Assembly: GCF_900103635.1 (NCBI RefSeq)
Contig: NZ_FMXK01000004.1
Coordinates: forward strand, 62,001-126,000
Direction: 5' to 3'
Source: Butyrivibrio sp. INlla18
Lineage (GTDB): Bacteria; Bacillota; Clostridia; Lachnospirales; Lachnospiraceae
DNA length: 64,000 nt
The position numbers were made by a program, and so were the translations under genes. Under the pieces are notes generated by a model. That model ran no database searches and was not told where the DNA came from. It worked only from the letters and a program-made list of their open reading frames with translations. Positions 32,946 through 42,401 of this stretch are shown here, in pieces. The first letter of the stretch is position 1. Each line of letters opens with the position of its first letter.

Positions 32946-33533
32946 TTATTTCAAAGCTGAGAATCCAGTAAAGGCAATAGCCATAAGACCTGATGTCAAA
33001 AGAACCAGTGGCATTCCCTTAAATGGTGCAGGGATGTCATTGTATTCCATCTTCTCACGAAGGCCTGCCAAAATTACGATAGCTATTGTAAATCCTACTG
33101 CAGTAGCAAAACCGCAGATCGTACTCTCAAGAATTGAGTATCCATCAGTTACGTTGTTAAGCGCTACACCAAGAACTGCGCAGTTTGTTGTGATAAGTGG
33201 AAGATATACACCAAGAGCTCTGTAAAGAGATACGATGTATTTCTTGAGGATCATCTCAACGAACTGTACCAGCATGGCAATTACCAGAATGAATACAATT
33301 GTCTGAAGATATGATAGATCAAGTGGATTCAAAATAAACTTATAAATGATGCTACATACAAGTGAAGCAAGTGTGATAACGAATACGCAGGCTCCACCCA
33401 TTCCAATGGCTGTGTCTGTCTTCTTGGATACACCAAGGAAAGGACAAAGGCCAAGGAACTGACTAAGTACTACGTTGTTTACAAGTGAGGCCGAAATCAT
33501 AAGTCCCACCAGATTAAGTATTGTTGCTCCCAT
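32946..33533 (-). CDS. rnfA: Rnf complex subunit RnfA
   Basis: Integral membrane subunit of the ion-translocating core, 195 aa with six hydrophobic segments. It carries the family pattern NNVVLSQFLGLCPFLGVSKK at the start and PLITTNCAVLGVAL in the second half; the paired cysteines in these segments bind an iron-sulfur cluster between RnfA and RnfE in structures of the complex. Only 2 bp separate it from rnfE. Confidence 0.95.
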   Translation of the reverse strand: MGATILNLVGLMISASLVNNVVLSQFLGLCPFLGVSKKTDTAIGMGGACVFVITLASLVCSIIYKFILNPLDLSYLQTIVFILVIAMLVQFVEMILKKYIVSLYRALGVYLPLITTNCAVLGVALNNVTDGYSILESTICGFATAVGFTIAIVILAGLREKMEYNDIPAPFKGMPLVLLTSGLMAIAFTGFSALK

Positions 33534-33535
33534 GG

Positions 33536-34315
33536 TTACTCAGCCTCCTTTTCTTCTTTTTCTGCAATGATCTTATCAGCTGCTTTCTCCTCTTCTGATG
33601 AACAGCAGCCCTGCTGGAACTTTGATGTATCCTTACCCTTCTTTTCAAGGTTTGACTTAACCTTGTTCATGATGGCAATAAGGAATGCCAATACAAAGAA
33701 AGCACCAGCCTGCTGAACAAAGATGCTGATCGGATGATAGCCTGCAAGGAATGCTCCTACAGGTCCAGGAACCACTGTTCCCTCGCCAAGGATCTGAACA
33801 TCAAAGGCTGTACCAGCACCGATAAACTCACGGATAAGACCGATTATTGTAATAGCACAAGTAAATCCGATACCCATACCGATTCCATCAAAGAAGGAAG
33901 GCACGATTCCATGCTTGCTGGCATAAGCTTCTGCTCTACCAAAGATGATACAGTTAACAACGATAAGAGGAATATAAACTCCAAGAGCGCTGTTAAGAGC
34001 TGGCACATAAGCCTGCATCAGAAGCTGAACCAATGTAACGAATGAAGCAATAACAACGATAAATGAAGGAATTCTGACTGTGCCAGGAATAACCTTTCTA
34101 AGAGCTGCTATAACTGCATTACTAAGTGATAATACGAATGTTGTTGCAAGGCCCATTCCAAGACCGTTTATTGCTGATGATGTAACCGCAAGTGTTGGGC
34201 ACATACCGATCATCAGTACTAATGTAGGGTTCTCAGCAATGAGACCGTTAAAAAATCTTTCGGCAGGAGTATCTTTTTTGAACCCCAAAGCGCCAGTTTT
34301 TACATCTGCACTCAT
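33536..34315 (-). CDS. rnfE: Rnf complex subunit RnfE
   Basis: Integral membrane partner of RnfA, 259 aa from the ATG at 34315, six bases after GGAGG; the GTG one codon earlier is less likely. Contains NPTLVLMIGMCPTLAVTSSA and PLIVVNCIIFGRAEAYASK, the RnfA-like paired motifs. The hydrophilic C-terminal tail (about 45 aa) has two adjacent cysteines (QQGCCSSEEE), which are unusual for the family. Confidence 0.94.
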   Translation of the reverse strand: MSADVKTGALGFKKDTPAERFFNGLIAENPTLVLMIGMCPTLAVTSSAINGLGMGLATTFVLSLSNAVIAALRKVIPGTVRIPSFIVVIASFVTLVQLLMQAYVPALNSALGVYIPLIVVNCIIFGRAEAYASKHGIVPSFFDGIGMGIGFTCAITIIGLIREFIGAGTAFDVQILGEGTVVPGPVGAFLAGYHPISIFVQQAGAFFVLAFLIAIMNKVKSNLEKKGKDTSKFQQGCCSSEEEKAADKIIAEKEEKEAE

Positions 34316-34923
34316 CACTGTCCTCCTTTCAATACGTCATCAAAATATTTAACTGCTGAGTTTACGCCGTTTGTAACTGCTCTTGATGTAATAGTTGCAC
34401 CAGAGATGGCCTCGATCTGAGAATTAGGATCTGAGAGCTGACCATTCTTTACAACGGTGTACTGCTGAGCAGCCTTATCTGTGAACTGAGGAACAATGAT
34501 CTTTTCAGCATTCATTCCAAGTCCAGGAGTCTCAGCGATTGAAATGATTGAAATACCATTGATATTTCCTTCATTTGTGATACCAACTGTATAAACTATG
34601 AAATCGCCATAGCCCTTTGATTTAACCTGAATAACGTATCCAAGCTTGTTGCCGCTTGCATCCACAGCCTCTTTTACGCTCTCGATAGATACGCCTGCCG
34701 CCTCAGAAGTAGCGCCTGCTGCACCATTTTCATCGATCGCAACGTCGTTAAATGTAGAAGCTGCTGCAAATACTGACTGATTAGCCTTGTCCTGTGCAAG
34801 CTTTTCCTGGTAAGCTATAGGCTCTTTTGTTATCTGATATACAAGTCCAAGGAGCACACCAGCCACAAGAGTGATAGCAAAGAGGATAAGGGCGTTTTTA
34901 ATCATGCTTTTTGTATCGTTCAT
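34315..34923 (-). CDS. rnfG: Rnf complex subunit RnfG (FMN-binding)
   Basis: Subunit with a covalently bound FMN on the outer side of the membrane, 202 aa from the ATG at 34923. A GTG at 34929 overlapping the rnfD stop, four bases after GGAGG, is an alternative. One TM helix (residues 8-30), then the FMN-binding domain with the flavinylation motif SGATITSRAV near residue 180 (Thr acceptor). Ala-rich stretch (AAGATSEAAG) in the middle is a likely flexible loop. Confidence 0.94.
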   Translation of the reverse strand: MNDTKSMIKNALILFAITLVAGVLLGLVYQITKEPIAYQEKLAQDKANQSVFAAASTFNDVAIDENGAAGATSEAAGVSIESVKEAVDASGNKLGYVIQVKSKGYGDFIVYTVGITNEGNINGISIISIAETPGLGMNAEKIIVPQFTDKAAQQYTVVKNGQLSDPNSQIEAISGATITSRAVTNGVNSAVKYFDDVLKGGQ

Positions 34924-34925
34924 AC

Positions 34926-35870
34926 TCACTTCGCCTCCTTCTTTGCAGCTTTTCTGATACCAAAGGCTCTAGGAATTGTTACCTTCTCAATAAGTGGAAC
35001 AAGGAGGTTGCCGATTACGATGGCAAATGAAACACCCTCTGCGTTTGCTCCAAATATACGAAAGATTCCTGTCAAAAGACCTAAGATAAAGCCGTAGATA
35101 ACTCTTCCCTTAGGAGTGATAGGACATGTTACATAGTCTGTTGCCATGAAGAAAGCACCAAGCATAAGTCCGCCACCTGCAAGGTGTGCAGAAATGTATG
35201 ACCAGTTAAATCCATATCCACCAAAAAGGCCTACGAAAATAGCAAATGTGATGATGTATGTGAATGGGATCACATAATCGATAACACCGATTGCAAAAAG
35301 GATCATTGCTCCAATAGCGATGCAGAGCATTGATGTCTCACCGATAGTACCGCCTGTACGACCAATGAGCATATCCATTACATTTACTTCCACGCCATTT
35401 TTGAGGTTGGCAAGAGGAGTTGCTCCTGTGTAAGTATCTGTAACAAAGTTAGTCATAAGGGCTGGGAAAGAAATAACAAGGAAGCACCTACCACCAAGGG
35501 CTGGGTTCATGAAATTCTGTCCAAGTCCGCCAAATAACTGTTTTACAAGGATGATTGAGAAGATTCCGCCAAGTATTGGAATCCAAAATGGTACTGTTGA
35601 TGGAAGATTCATTCCCAGTAAAAGACCTGTAACTACTGCGGAAAGATCTCCGATCGTAATTGGCTTGTGCATCAATTTCTCATAGATAAACTCAGAGAGA
35701 ACGCAGGAAGCCACTGATAGCAAAAGAATAATCAAAGCATCCAGTCCAAAGTTATAGACACCATAGCCTGCTGCAGGGAGCAGAGCAATAATAACCCAAA
35801 ACATAATGTTTGAAGTTGTTGTCTTGGCTCTAACATGAGGATTGGATGATACGCTTCTTAAATCACTCAT
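34926..35870 (-). CDS. rnfD: Rnf complex subunit RnfD (FMN-binding membrane protein)
   Basis: Membrane subunit with a second covalent FMN, 314 aa, about nine hydrophobic segments. Landmarks: SSNPHVRAKTTTSNIMFWVIIALLP at the start, QNFMNPALGGRCFLV, and DTYTGATPLAN, which holds the FMN-acceptor Thr in the form seen in RnfD/NqrB. FFMATDYVTCPITPKGRVIYG near the end is also conserved. Lies 15 bp after rnfC. Confidence 0.95.
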   Translation of the reverse strand: MSDLRSVSSNPHVRAKTTTSNIMFWVIIALLPAAGYGVYNFGLDALIILLLSVASCVLSEFIYEKLMHKPITIGDLSAVVTGLLLGMNLPSTVPFWIPILGGIFSIILVKQLFGGLGQNFMNPALGGRCFLVISFPALMTNFVTDTYTGATPLANLKNGVEVNVMDMLIGRTGGTIGETSMLCIAIGAMILFAIGVIDYVIPFTYIITFAIFVGLFGGYGFNWSYISAHLAGGGLMLGAFFMATDYVTCPITPKGRVIYGFILGLLTGIFRIFGANAEGVSFAIVIGNLLVPLIEKVTIPRAFGIRKAAKKEAK

Positions 35871-35885
35871 CTAGAAATGTCCCCC

Positions 35886-37202
35886 TTACTTTTTCCTTTT
35901 TCCAAGCTGTATCTTACGCATACCCTTGATCAGCTGAGTAAGCTGTCTCTTAGCTGGGCAGATGTAACTACAGCATCCACATTCACAGCACTCCATTCCG
36001 TACATATCAAGGAATGCCCGTTCATTGTTATGTTCAACAGCATCTGCCAGATTCTTTGGAATAAGTCTCTCAGGGCAGACCTCAACGCACCTTGCACAGT
36101 TAATGCAGGCTGTTGGCTCAAACTCAGCTACTTCATCCTTGGTAAGGCATGTAAGTGCTGATGCTGTCTTAGTAGTAGGAACATCAAGATCAAAAATAGC
36201 AAATCCCATCATAGGACCACCTGAAATGATCTTGGCTGGTTCTGTTCTGAATCCGCCTGCATCATCAAGGAGCTCTCTATAATTGGTTCCTATTCTTACT
36301 TTATAGTTTCTAGGATCTGTGATGGCATCACCAGTAATGGTAACGATTCTCTCCATGAGAGGACGTCCCTCTTTTACCGCTCTGCACACAGCACAAAGAG
36401 TATCAACGTTGTCTACGATACAGCCTGCATCAGCAGGGAGCATAGATGAGTTGATCTCTCTTCCTGTAACAGCATAAATAAGCATACGCTCAGCGCCCTC
36501 AGGATACTTGGTCTTGACGGGCTTAACGCTTATCTTTTCTTCGTCTTTAGTTAATTCTTTGAATTTGGCGATAGCATCAGGCTTGTTGTCCTCAATTGCC
36601 AGGATACCTCTGGCATTTGGGAATATGCTGACTGCAATCTTGAGACCTTCTAAAAGAAGCTCTGGTTCTTCGATCATACGTCTATAGTCTGAAGTCAGAT
36701 AAGGCTCACACTCAGAGCAATTCGCAATGACGTAATCGATCTTGTCTGGCTCTTTTGGAGAGAACTTAACAGCGGTTGGGAAACCTGCACCGCCCATACC
36801 AACTACTCCTGCCTCACGAACTGCTGCGATCTTGTCCTCTGCAGTCATCTCTTCGTATGGCTTAGCTGGCTTAAATTCAACCTCTTCATACTTGCCATCG
36901 TTTTCTACTATGATACTCTCGCACATAGCACCAGTTGCCAGTCTTCTAGGTTCGATAGACTTAACTGTTCCGGAAACAGTTGCATAGATTGGTGCAGAAA
37001 CAAAGCCACCTGCTTCTGCGATCTTCTGTCCTGTAAGTACGTGATCCCCCACAGCAACGATAGGCTTTGCCGGTGCCCCGATGTGTTGAGAAATGGGATA
37101 CACCAGATCGCCCTTTGGTAGCACTGATTTTATGGGCTTATCCTTGGAAAGCTCTTTGCCTTCGTAGGGATGTATGCCGCCCTCAAAAGTACCTCTTGCC
37201 AT
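35886..37202 (-). CDS. rnfC: Rnf complex subunit RnfC (NADH/NAD+-binding)
   Basis: Peripheral subunit where NAD+ is reduced, 438 aa. N-terminal barrel domain (FEGGIHPYEGKELSKDKPI), then the flavin/NADH fold with GMGGAGFPTAVKF and NCSECEPYLTSDYR, and near the C-terminus two 4Fe-4S motifs: CINCARCVEVCP and CCECGCCSYICP. First gene of rnfCDGEAB. A minus-strand TATAAT lies about 80 bp upstream (37278-37283) but has no good -35. Confidence 0.95.
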   Translation of the reverse strand: MARGTFEGGIHPYEGKELSKDKPIKSVLPKGDLVYPISQHIGAPAKPIVAVGDHVLTGQKIAEAGGFVSAPIYATVSGTVKSIEPRRLATGAMCESIIVENDGKYEEVEFKPAKPYEEMTAEDKIAAVREAGVVGMGGAGFPTAVKFSPKEPDKIDYVIANCSECEPYLTSDYRRMIEEPELLLEGLKIAVSIFPNARGILAIEDNKPDAIAKFKELTKDEEKISVKPVKTKYPEGAERMLIYAVTGREINSSMLPADAGCIVDNVDTLCAVCRAVKEGRPLMERIVTITGDAITDPRNYKVRIGTNYRELLDDAGGFRTEPAKIISGGPMMGFAIFDLDVPTTKTASALTCLTKDEVAEFEPTACINCARCVEVCPERLIPKNLADAVEHNNERAFLDMYGMECCECGCCSYICPAKRQLTQLIKGMRKIQLGKRKK

Positions 37203-37422
37203 ATCCTACCCTTCTTTCATTTTTTAGAATTTTTCCCCTGAAATAGAATTATCCAGAGTGATTTTCCCATAGAAATATTATATATGATTTTCAGCAAAAA
37301 TGATGATTAAACTTAATTTTTCTGACAATAATATCCCCCTCAAATAATCAGTCAGGTATTTTAGAAAATAGAATTATGATATACTGATAAATGTAGGCGA
37401 TTTCGGAAAGAGAGAAGATTTT

Positions 37423-38610
37423 ATGATCAAAACTAGCGAAGGTTTGGTTTTCCCAGACGAGCATATTATATACACTCTGCCAAAGCTACTTGACTGTGCA
37501 CCAGAGGACATATTCTTTATAGATATCGAGACTACAGGTCTTTCACCCAAAAGCTCCGATATTTACCTTATTGGCGTAGCATATTACGACAAGCACAATT
37601 GGCATATCTGCCAGTTCTTTGCTGAGAATTCTTCTCAGGAAGAAGAGGTTTTAAAAGCTTTCAGTTCTTTCGTAAAGTCTTTTAAGATAGCAATTCACTT
37701 TAATGGAGATAGATTCGACATTCCATTTATTCAGAATAAATTAGAAAAATACGGCCTTGAAGACCCATTTGCAAGCATGAGCTCCCTTGATATCTACAAA
37801 GAGATCAAGGATTACAAGAGACAGCTTGGGCTCCTTGATTGTAAGCAAAAGACAATTGAGCTCTATCTCGGAATTCAGCGTGAAGATAAATACGATGGCG
37901 GTAAGCTCATCCCTATCTACAAGCAGTACACTAAGTCCAAGGATTCTGAGCTACTTAAACTCCTTATGCTCCATAACTTTGAGGATGTTAAGGGCATGTT
38001 TGAGCTACTACCTATGCTCCGCTACAGAGCATTCTTTTTATCATTTTCAAATATGCCAGATATGTCCATCAGAACAGACGCAGAGATTCCTACTTCCGAG
38101 GAAGTATTGGATCTTTTGCCTCTCCGCGCTAGGAAAGTTCAGGCTAATTACTACGATGATATAGATGGTCAGCAAAAGACTGAAGTATACATGAAACTAT
38201 CTTTAAGATATAAGCTTCCTTCATCCCTCTCAGGAAATCTTGATGGGTGCTATTTCAAGATTGAAGGCGACGAAGCTATCCTTAGAGTTCCTCTCTATGA
38301 GACAGAGCTTAAGTACTTCTACTCAAATTACAAGGACTACTACTATCTTCCACAAGAGGATACGGCAATTCACAAGTCTATTGCCAGCTTTGTAGATAAG
38401 GACTTTAGAGAAAAAGCTACTGCCGAAAACTGCTACACCAAAAAGAAAGGTCAGTACCTAAGAGAATGGGATCTTTGCTTTTCTCCATTCTTTAAAAAGA
38501 ACTATAGCGACAAAGAGTTTTTCTTTGACCTCAACGACAATATGAAACAAAGCCGCTTTGCCATGAGCTTATATGCTTGTCACGTCATTGCTCATGTCTT
38601 AGAACTATAA
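37423..38610 (+). CDS. RNase H-like DEDD-type exonuclease (YprB family)
   Basis: 395 aa. The exonuclease fold is clear in residues 28-190: [21 protein letters not shown] (Asp-x-Glu), [14 protein letters not shown] (second Asp), and a later [13 protein letters not shown] (Asp). This matches the Ribonuc_H_2/YprB proteins of Firmicutes, which are predicted single-strand nucleases of unknown role. The remaining 200 residues lack recognisable motifs and are rich in Tyr, Phe and Lys. Followed by rubrerythrin after 34 bp with no terminator between. Confidence 0.82.
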   Translation: MIKTSEGLVFPDEHIIYTLPKLLDCAPEDIFFIDIETTGLSPKSSDIYLIGVAYYDKHNWHICQFFAENSSQEEEVLKAFSSFVKSFKIAIHFNGDRFDIPFIQNKLEKYGLEDPFASMSSLDIYKEIKDYKRQLGLLDCKQKTIELYLGIQREDKYDGGKLIPIYKQYTKSKDSELLKLLMLHNFEDVKGMFELLPMLRYRAFFLSFSNMPDMSIRTDAEIPTSEEVLDLLPLRARKVQANYYDDIDGQQKTEVYMKLSLRYKLPSSLSGNLDGCYFKIEGDEAILRVPLYETELKYFYSNYKDYYYLPQEDTAIHKSIASFVDKDFREKATAENCYTKKKGQYLREWDLCFSPFFKKNYSDKEFFFDLNDNMKQSRFAMSLYACHVIAHVLEL

Positions 38611-38644
38611 TGTTGATTTCTTAATACAAGAAAGGAGATTTTTT

Positions 38645-39202
38645 ATGGCAAATCTGGAACCAAGAACCAACGAACTAAAAGGCACTGAAACAGAAAAAAA
38701 CCTTCTTGCAGCTTTTGCTGGTGAGTCTGAAGCAAGAAACAAGTATACCTACTTTGCTTCTAAGGCCAAGAAAGATGGCTATGTTCAGATCAGTAAGCTC
38801 TTTGAAGAGACAGCAAATAATGAAAAAGAGCATGCTAAACTCTGGTACAAGATTCTTGCTGGAATTGGCACCACCGCAGAGAACCTCCAGACAGCTGCCG
38901 ATGGCGAAGGCTATGAATGGAAAGAAATGTATCCTTCTTTTGCAAAAAAAGCTCGTGAAGAGGGCTTCAACGATATAGCAATCCTCTTTGAGAAAGTCGC
39001 CGAGATCGAAAAAATGCATGAAGAGCGATATAAAAAACTCCTTGCTAGCGTAGAAGGAAATCTTGTTTTCTCAGACGATGGCGACACTATCTGGGAATGC
39101 TCAAACTGTGGCCACATTGTTATCGGTCCTAAAGCTCCTGAAATCTGCCCGGTATGTAATCACCCTCAGGCTTACTTCATGAGAAAAGCTGAAAATTATT
39201 GA
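38645..39202 (+). CDS. rbr: Rubrerythrin
   Basis: Non-haem di-iron peroxidase that protects anaerobes from peroxide. 185 aa. The ferritin-like part shows the iron ligands in [27 protein letters not shown] and [14 protein letters not shown]-terminal rubredoxin-like domain has CSNCG and CPVCNHP. AAAGGAG precedes the ATG. Reduced by NAD(P)H-linked partners not present nearby. Confidence 0.95.
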   Translation: MANLEPRTNELKGTETEKNLLAAFAGESEARNKYTYFASKAKKDGYVQISKLFEETANNEKEHAKLWYKILAGIGTTAENLQTAADGEGYEWKEMYPSFAKKAREEGFNDIAILFEKVAEIEKMHEERYKKLLASVEGNLVFSDDGDTIWECSNCGHIVIGPKAPEICPVCNHPQAYFMRKAENY

Positions 39203-39209
39203 TGTTAAA

Positions 39210-39241
39210 AAAACCTCTGTCTTACAAAAGACAGAGGTTTT
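39210..39241. terminator. Bidirectional intrinsic terminator after rubrerythrin
   Basis: A perfect 14-bp stem (AAAACCTCTGTCTT with its complement) around ACAA, with A and T runs either side. Serves rubrerythrin and the convergent gene 39253-39510. Confidence 0.9.
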
Positions 39242-39252
39242 ATTTATAACCC

Positions 39253-39510
39253 TTACCTTGCCGGAGCCCATGTAATTCCGTACATCTGCTCCATAAGCTT
39301 TCTGAGTTCATCTTTCATCCTGCTACAAGCTGACGCCTCATCAACAAAATTCATTACCCCAATTTTTTCCTTTTTGTCCTGGAAGAAAACTGACCAGCCA
39401 TTTTCAGTTTTGGCAAGACATATTCTGTTCTTATGAGCGCCTCCAATCTTGTAAAGTTTGGATGGTACGAGATGTTCTTTAAAGTATTTCTGAAGTTCCT
39501 TTGCGTTCAT
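39253..39510 (-). CDS. Small protein of unknown function (85 aa)
   Basis: Not recognised. Start at 39510 follows GGAGGAGACT; upstream in-frame ATGs would include that site. Soluble, basic, pattern YKIGGAHKNRICLAKTENGWSVFF then FVDEASACSRMKDEL. The layout (short strands, a Trp-Ser-Val-Phe, then E-A-C helix) is loosely like small immunity-type proteins, but this is a weak resemblance. A dyad (TGTAGTA / TACTACA, 39573-39591) lies about 65 bp upstream. Confidence 0.65.
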   Translation of the reverse strand: MNAKELQKYFKEHLVPSKLYKIGGAHKNRICLAKTENGWSVFFQDKKEKIGVMNFVDEASACSRMKDELRKLMEQMYGITWAPAR

Positions 39511-39572
39511 AGTCTCCTCCATTGCGTACAAAAAGTATCGATATATTGAATGTTGTTTTATAAATCATTTCA

Positions 39573-39591
39573 TGTAGTATTGATTACTACA
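39573..39591. promoter_or_regulatory. Dyad upstream of the 85-aa protein gene
   Basis: Perfect 7-bp inverted repeat TGTAGTA / TACTACA with a 5-bp centre, in the AT-rich leader of the gene at 39253-39510. Candidate operator. No clear promoter hexamers around it. Confidence 0.4.
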
Positions 39592-39627
39592 TATAATATA
39601 TCACAATACTATTTCATGTGCAACAAC

Positions 39628-39655
39628 AAAAAAGAGCTCTGCAAATGCAGAGCTC
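39628..39655 (-). terminator. Distal terminator of the polysaccharide operon
   Basis: A 9-bp perfect stem (GAGCTCTGC with GCAGAGCTC), AAAT loop, then T6 on the minus strand. Second of two tandem terminators. Confidence 0.8.
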
Positions 39656-39667
39656 AAAAGCACTTTC

Positions 39668-39702
39668 AAAAAATGAGCCCTAACCTCCGTCCCTAGGGCT
39701 CA
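39668..39702 (-). terminator. Proximal terminator of the polysaccharide operon
   Basis: A 9-bp perfect stem (TGAGCCCTA with TAGGGCTCA) and an 11-nt loop, followed by T6 on the minus strand, 4 bp after the GH88/105-like gene stop. Tandem terminators mark the end of a long operon. Confidence 0.87.
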
Positions 39703-39706
39703 AAAA

Positions 39707-40837
39707 TTATTCCCCAATTTCAGCAAGGGCGGCAAGTACAGCACCCTGACCCCATGGGTATGCGCCGTAGGTCTGGTAATGAACGCCGAAGTCGTCGCAG
39801 GAACTAAGGGCGTCAAGGACGTCGCCATCCTTGGTGTGAGCGATCATACAATCGCGGGCTTTGGCAAGTTTTTCCTTTAATGGTGGAACCGCTGAATCTG
39901 CAAAGATTCCAGCGTTAACACCTCTTGCGATACAGTATGTGATCATGCCAGTTGCAGACATATCGATATGTCCTTCAACAGCCTGCATCTGCCAGCTCCA
40001 GCCACCGTCAAATCTCTGGTAATCAAGGGCTATCTCACAGATATTTCTATATATCTCAACTACATCGATATCCTCAGCAATGGCTTCTGCCTTGGTAGGA
40101 GCACCTTGTACGCTGGCCTTAGCCTGTACAACTGCTGCCTCAGTAATACCCATAAAGAGCCATCCAAAAGCTCTGCCCCATCCAAGAAGTCCCTTCTTGG
40201 TACCTTCTTCCATGGAGTATCCATGGTAGTTAAGTCCTGTTCTCTTATCTATTCCATGATTGTAGAAATTCTTGATTTGCTTGGCTGCGCTAAGTCTTGC
40301 CCCAGCACTAATAGAAATATCAGAATCTCCAAAAGCTTCGCCGTAGGCTGCCATAAACATAGAAACCTGTCCAGCGCCATCAGCAAAGATATTTGTTGAA
40401 TCACGGCCAGGATTGTAGATAACAGAGCCATCATTGTCCCTTGGAGTCTTGGCAATAAAGTCAGCAATCTTATCTGCTGCCTCTTTGTACTTATCTTCCT
40501 GTGTGTACTCATAGCTCTTTACAAAGCAGTAACCAGCAAGAGCATCATCTACAAAGTCAATTTTGCCGTCATAATCTCTAAGCCACATATCTGTATGCGC
40601 AGAAATGTGGGCCATGATCTCAGGTCTTATGACCCTATCCTTTGCTGCAGACAAAAGTCCCAGCATCAGCATTCCTGAAGGCCAAAATAGTGGATCCTTG
40701 GTCCTTACAGATCTTCCCATTACTTTCTTGGCTGTGTCCTTCATCTTGTCGATAAGCGACACATTCATAATGTCATCAAGTTCAGATTCAGCCTTTTTTA
40801 CTATCTCCTGGTACATTTCATTGAAGCTTTTTTCCAT
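39707..40837 (-). CDS. GH88/GH105-like unsaturated glycoside hydrolase
   Basis: 376 aa with an alpha/alpha-barrel pattern. Segments LLGWGRAFGWLFMGITEA and FDGGWSWQMQ, then SATGMITYCIARG and a C-terminal HYQTYGAYPWGQGAVLAALAE, match the YteR/GH105 (unsaturated rhamnogalacturonyl hydrolase) family, which uses an Asp to hydrate an unsaturated uronate. No signal peptide, so it is cytosolic. Position as the last gene of a polysaccharide operon is odd for a degradative enzyme; it may trim or recycle the polymer. Confidence 0.75.
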   Translation of the reverse strand: MEKSFNEMYQEIVKKAESELDDIMNVSLIDKMKDTAKKVMGRSVRTKDPLFWPSGMLMLGLLSAAKDRVIRPEIMAHISAHTDMWLRDYDGKIDFVDDALAGYCFVKSYEYTQEDKYKEAADKIADFIAKTPRDNDGSVIYNPGRDSTNIFADGAGQVSMFMAAYGEAFGDSDISISAGARLSAAKQIKNFYNHGIDKRTGLNYHGYSMEEGTKKGLLGWGRAFGWLFMGITEAAVVQAKASVQGAPTKAEAIAEDIDVVEIYRNICEIALDYQRFDGGWSWQMQAVEGHIDMSATGMITYCIARGVNAGIFADSAVPPLKEKLAKARDCMIAHTKDGDVLDALSSCDDFGVHYQTYGAYPWGQGAVLAALAEIGE

Positions 40838-40852
40838 ACGAGTCTCCCTCTT

Positions 40853-40872
40853 TTTGTGACCATAGTCACAAA
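40853..40872. promoter_or_regulatory. Dyad between flippase and hydrolase genes
   Basis: Perfect 8-bp inverted repeat (TTTGTGAC / GTCACAAA) with a 4-bp centre. On the minus strand it is followed by the hydrolase ribosome site rather than a T-run, so it is not a terminator. It could protect the mRNA end or be an operator. Confidence 0.45.
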
Positions 40873-40874
40873 TC

Positions 40875-42401
40875 TCAATGCCTCACCAACTTCTCACGCA
40901 ACTTGCCAAAAAGATATTTAAACTCTTCACTCCTGCCGTAAAGAATAAAATAAACTCCGTTAAAGACAACTGTAATGATCACTGCCATGATCAGGAAAGT
41001 AAATATATTTAAGTTTGCCAGTACCTTAAGACTTATGAAATGACAAGATAAAAGTACAAATAGCAAACTAGCTATATATTTAAAGGAATCAATAAAGTAG
41101 CTGCTGGCGTCCATATCAAAGCAAGCCCTGTAGATGATTATAGGCTTGGTGATATTTGCAATAAGTCCTGACACGATAGTTCCTACGTAGATACCAACAA
41201 TTCCAAGTGGTGTCTGAACAAGAGCAATTGATAATACAAGGTTAACTGCTCCCTGAATGAGGGCCAGGTACTTATCCTGCTCGAATACGCCTGCTGCCGT
41301 CTTGTAGTTACTAAGGACTATTCTGTCGCCCTTGAAGTAATAATCCGTAAGTATGCAGTACACTGCTGCTGGAACCAGCACCCACTTATCGCCGATCCAT
41401 ATCCTGATAAGAGGTGTCAAAAGGATCATGAATCCCACGCAGGAATATCCATAGATCCAGGATGCAAAGAACCTGTAAACCTTGAACATTTCATACTGCT
41501 TTTGCTTGGACTCTGTAGCGATCAGATTTCCAAAGCTTGAAATAACCGAGTTAAAAATAATATTTACAAAGTTTGATACTGAGTTAAGGACCAGATTGTA
41601 GTTATCTACATATCCAGCCATTTTTACCTGGATAAAAGAAGTAATGATAATGGCATCTGTCTGAAGTCTTGCCACATCACCTACCTTGTGAAAAACTAAG
41701 GCCTTGGTCTTGTTCCAGACTTCATCGCTCTCTGCCTTAGCCAGAGGTTCGATGTTCTTTTCCTTAAGAAGCGGATACTTCTTGTCCAGATAAATTGATA
41801 CAAATACCTTCTGAACCAGCTGCACTGCCGCATCTGTCAAAAGGAAAAGATAAAAGTTCTCTGTTATTACTACTACTGCGATCTGAATACTTACTGTAAC
41901 GATCTTGGTAATAGTTAAAATATTGGTCTGAATATAGTTCTTTTGTTCAGCATTTACAAGGCTGTACTTGTAGGCTACAAAGTAGCTGCTGACTGTATTA
42001 AACAAGAAGATAAGGTAATAAAGTGTGAGATCTCTCTCAGATACATCTCCCGGGTTCTTGGCAAGATACTTAAGGAATGGTACCAGCAAAAGACCTACAA
42101 CTGCCACAACTGTAGCGATCACGCGATAAGCCTTGCGATACAGCTGCATATAGGATTTGATCTTCTCTTTTTCACCCCTTGCTACAGGACCGTAAAGGCT
42201 GAAGTTAAGAGCTGTTCCTATTCCAAGCTCAGCCATGTTCAGGAGAGAAAGAATATTACTGTACATGCTGTTGACGCCAAGAAGGTCTTCGCTTAAGTGC
42301 ATGATAAAAATGGTACGTAAAGCAAAAGACAAGATCAGCGTAGCAGCCTGCCCAATAAATCCAAATGCTATATTTCTTGTTGCAGATTTAATTCTTCCCA
42401 T
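40875..42401 (-). CDS. Wzx-type polysaccharide flippase
   Basis: 508 aa, about twelve to fourteen hydrophobic segments. The N-terminus NIAFGFIGQAATLILSFALRTIFI and the pattern LGVNSMYSNILSLLNMAELGIG are typical of the polysaccharide-transport MOP subfamily. Predicted to flip lipid-linked oligosaccharide across the membrane. Its ATG shares one base with the stop of the upstream fucosyltransferase gene. Confidence 0.88.
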   Translation of the reverse strand: MGRIKSATRNIAFGFIGQAATLILSFALRTIFIMHLSEDLLGVNSMYSNILSLLNMAELGIGTALNFSLYGPVARGEKEKIKSYMQLYRKAYRVIATVVAVVGLLLVPFLKYLAKNPGDVSERDLTLYYLIFLFNTVSSYFVAYKYSLVNAEQKNYIQTNILTITKIVTVSIQIAVVVITENFYLFLLTDAAVQLVQKVFVSIYLDKKYPLLKEKNIEPLAKAESDEVWNKTKALVFHKVGDVARLQTDAIIITSFIQVKMAGYVDNYNLVLNSVSNFVNIIFNSVISSFGNLIATESKQKQYEMFKVYRFFASWIYGYSCVGFMILLTPLIRIWIGDKWVLVPAAVYCILTDYYFKGDRIVLSNYKTAAGVFEQDKYLALIQGAVNLVLSIALVQTPLGIVGIYVGTIVSGLIANITKPIIIYRACFDMDASSYFIDSFKYIASLLFVLLSCHFISLKVLANLNIFTFLIMAVIITVVFNGVYFILYGRSEEFKYLFGKLREKLVRH

